13,134 bases of DNA from Bacilli bacterium (GTDB lineage: Bacteria; Bacillota_I; Bacilli_A; RF39; UBA660), in contig JAQVXV010000020.1 in the NCBI GenBank assembly GCA_028708945.1, positions 1 through 13,134 of the forward strand, written 5' to 3'. Under the pieces are notes generated by a model that made no database searches, was not told the origin of the DNA, and was given only the letters and a program-made list of their open reading frames with translations. Of the stretch, positions 13,108-13,134 are shown piece by piece; position 1 is the first letter of the stretch; every line of letters starts with the position of its first letter. The position numbers and the translations under genes were made by a program.

Positions 13108-13134
13108 TTAGTCGTTAAAGTTATTAAATTTCAA

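Noticed and set aside
1..13134. Mycoplasma-type genetic code, CRISPR array, tRNA or rRNA genes, phage genes
   Set aside because: TGA ends intact genes and Trp is TGG; no regularly spaced repeats beyond the two IS-end units, no tRNA-like cloverleaf or rRNA sequence, and no structural phage or integrase motifs were seen.

Overview
The window is very AT-rich DNA with strong purine-rich ribosome binding sites (many of the AGGGGG type), frequent ATG, GTG and TTG starts, TGA read as stop, a lipoprotein-type solute-binding protein and an insertion-sequence end. This fits a low-GC Gram-positive bacterium (Bacillota, for example Erysipelotrichia, Clostridia or Bacilli). It does not fit a code-4 Mollicute, because TGA ends several intact genes. 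The species cannot be named from the sequence.

Layout. Bases 1-121 hold the start of a probable transposase gene running leftward off the window, with two 22-bp direct repeats that look like an IS end. Bases 153-388 are a compact regulatory leader: a strong promoter (TTGACA, 17 bp, TATCAT), a perfect 20-bp palindrome over its -10, a 40-codon hydrophobic small ORF with an excellent RBS, and a long terminator hairpin that contains the small ORF's stop codon. From 389 to 12945 there are fourteen plus-strand genes with short gaps or stop/start overlaps and no internal terminator, ending at an intrinsic terminator (12953-12975). This looks like one ~12.8-kb operon that must be read through the leader terminator. 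Bases 12976-13134 hold a diverged, inverted copy of the left IS-end repeat, two small inverted repeats and no complete gene.

The operon encodes, in order: a PLP-dependent class I/II aminotransferase; an ATP-grasp ligase of the cycloserine-ligase (DcsG)-like type; a purine nucleoside phosphorylase/nucleosidase-like protein; a second, unrelated-looking ATP-grasp carboxylate-amine ligase; an amino-acid-type ABC importer (lipoprotein, permease, ATPase); an aminoglycoside/choline-kinase-fold small-molecule kinase; a radical SAM enzyme with a cysteine-rich C-terminus; a second kinase of the same fold; a sugar-phosphate-type nucleotidyltransferase fused to a domain that resembles nucleoside diphosphate kinase; a Nudix hydrolase; a Cof-type HAD phosphatase; and a second Nudix hydrolase paralogous to the first.

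Working together (inference): an imported or transaminated amino acid is built up by two ATP-dependent ligases and a radical SAM step, phosphorylated by LicA-like kinases, activated as a nucleotide conjugate by the nucleotidyltransferase, and trimmed or proofread by Nudix and HAD hydrolases. I do not recognise this gene combination as a named pathway. The best candidate for something undescribed is the operon as a small amino-acid/nucleotide metabolite pathway under a leader-peptide attenuator and flanked by IS-like ends.
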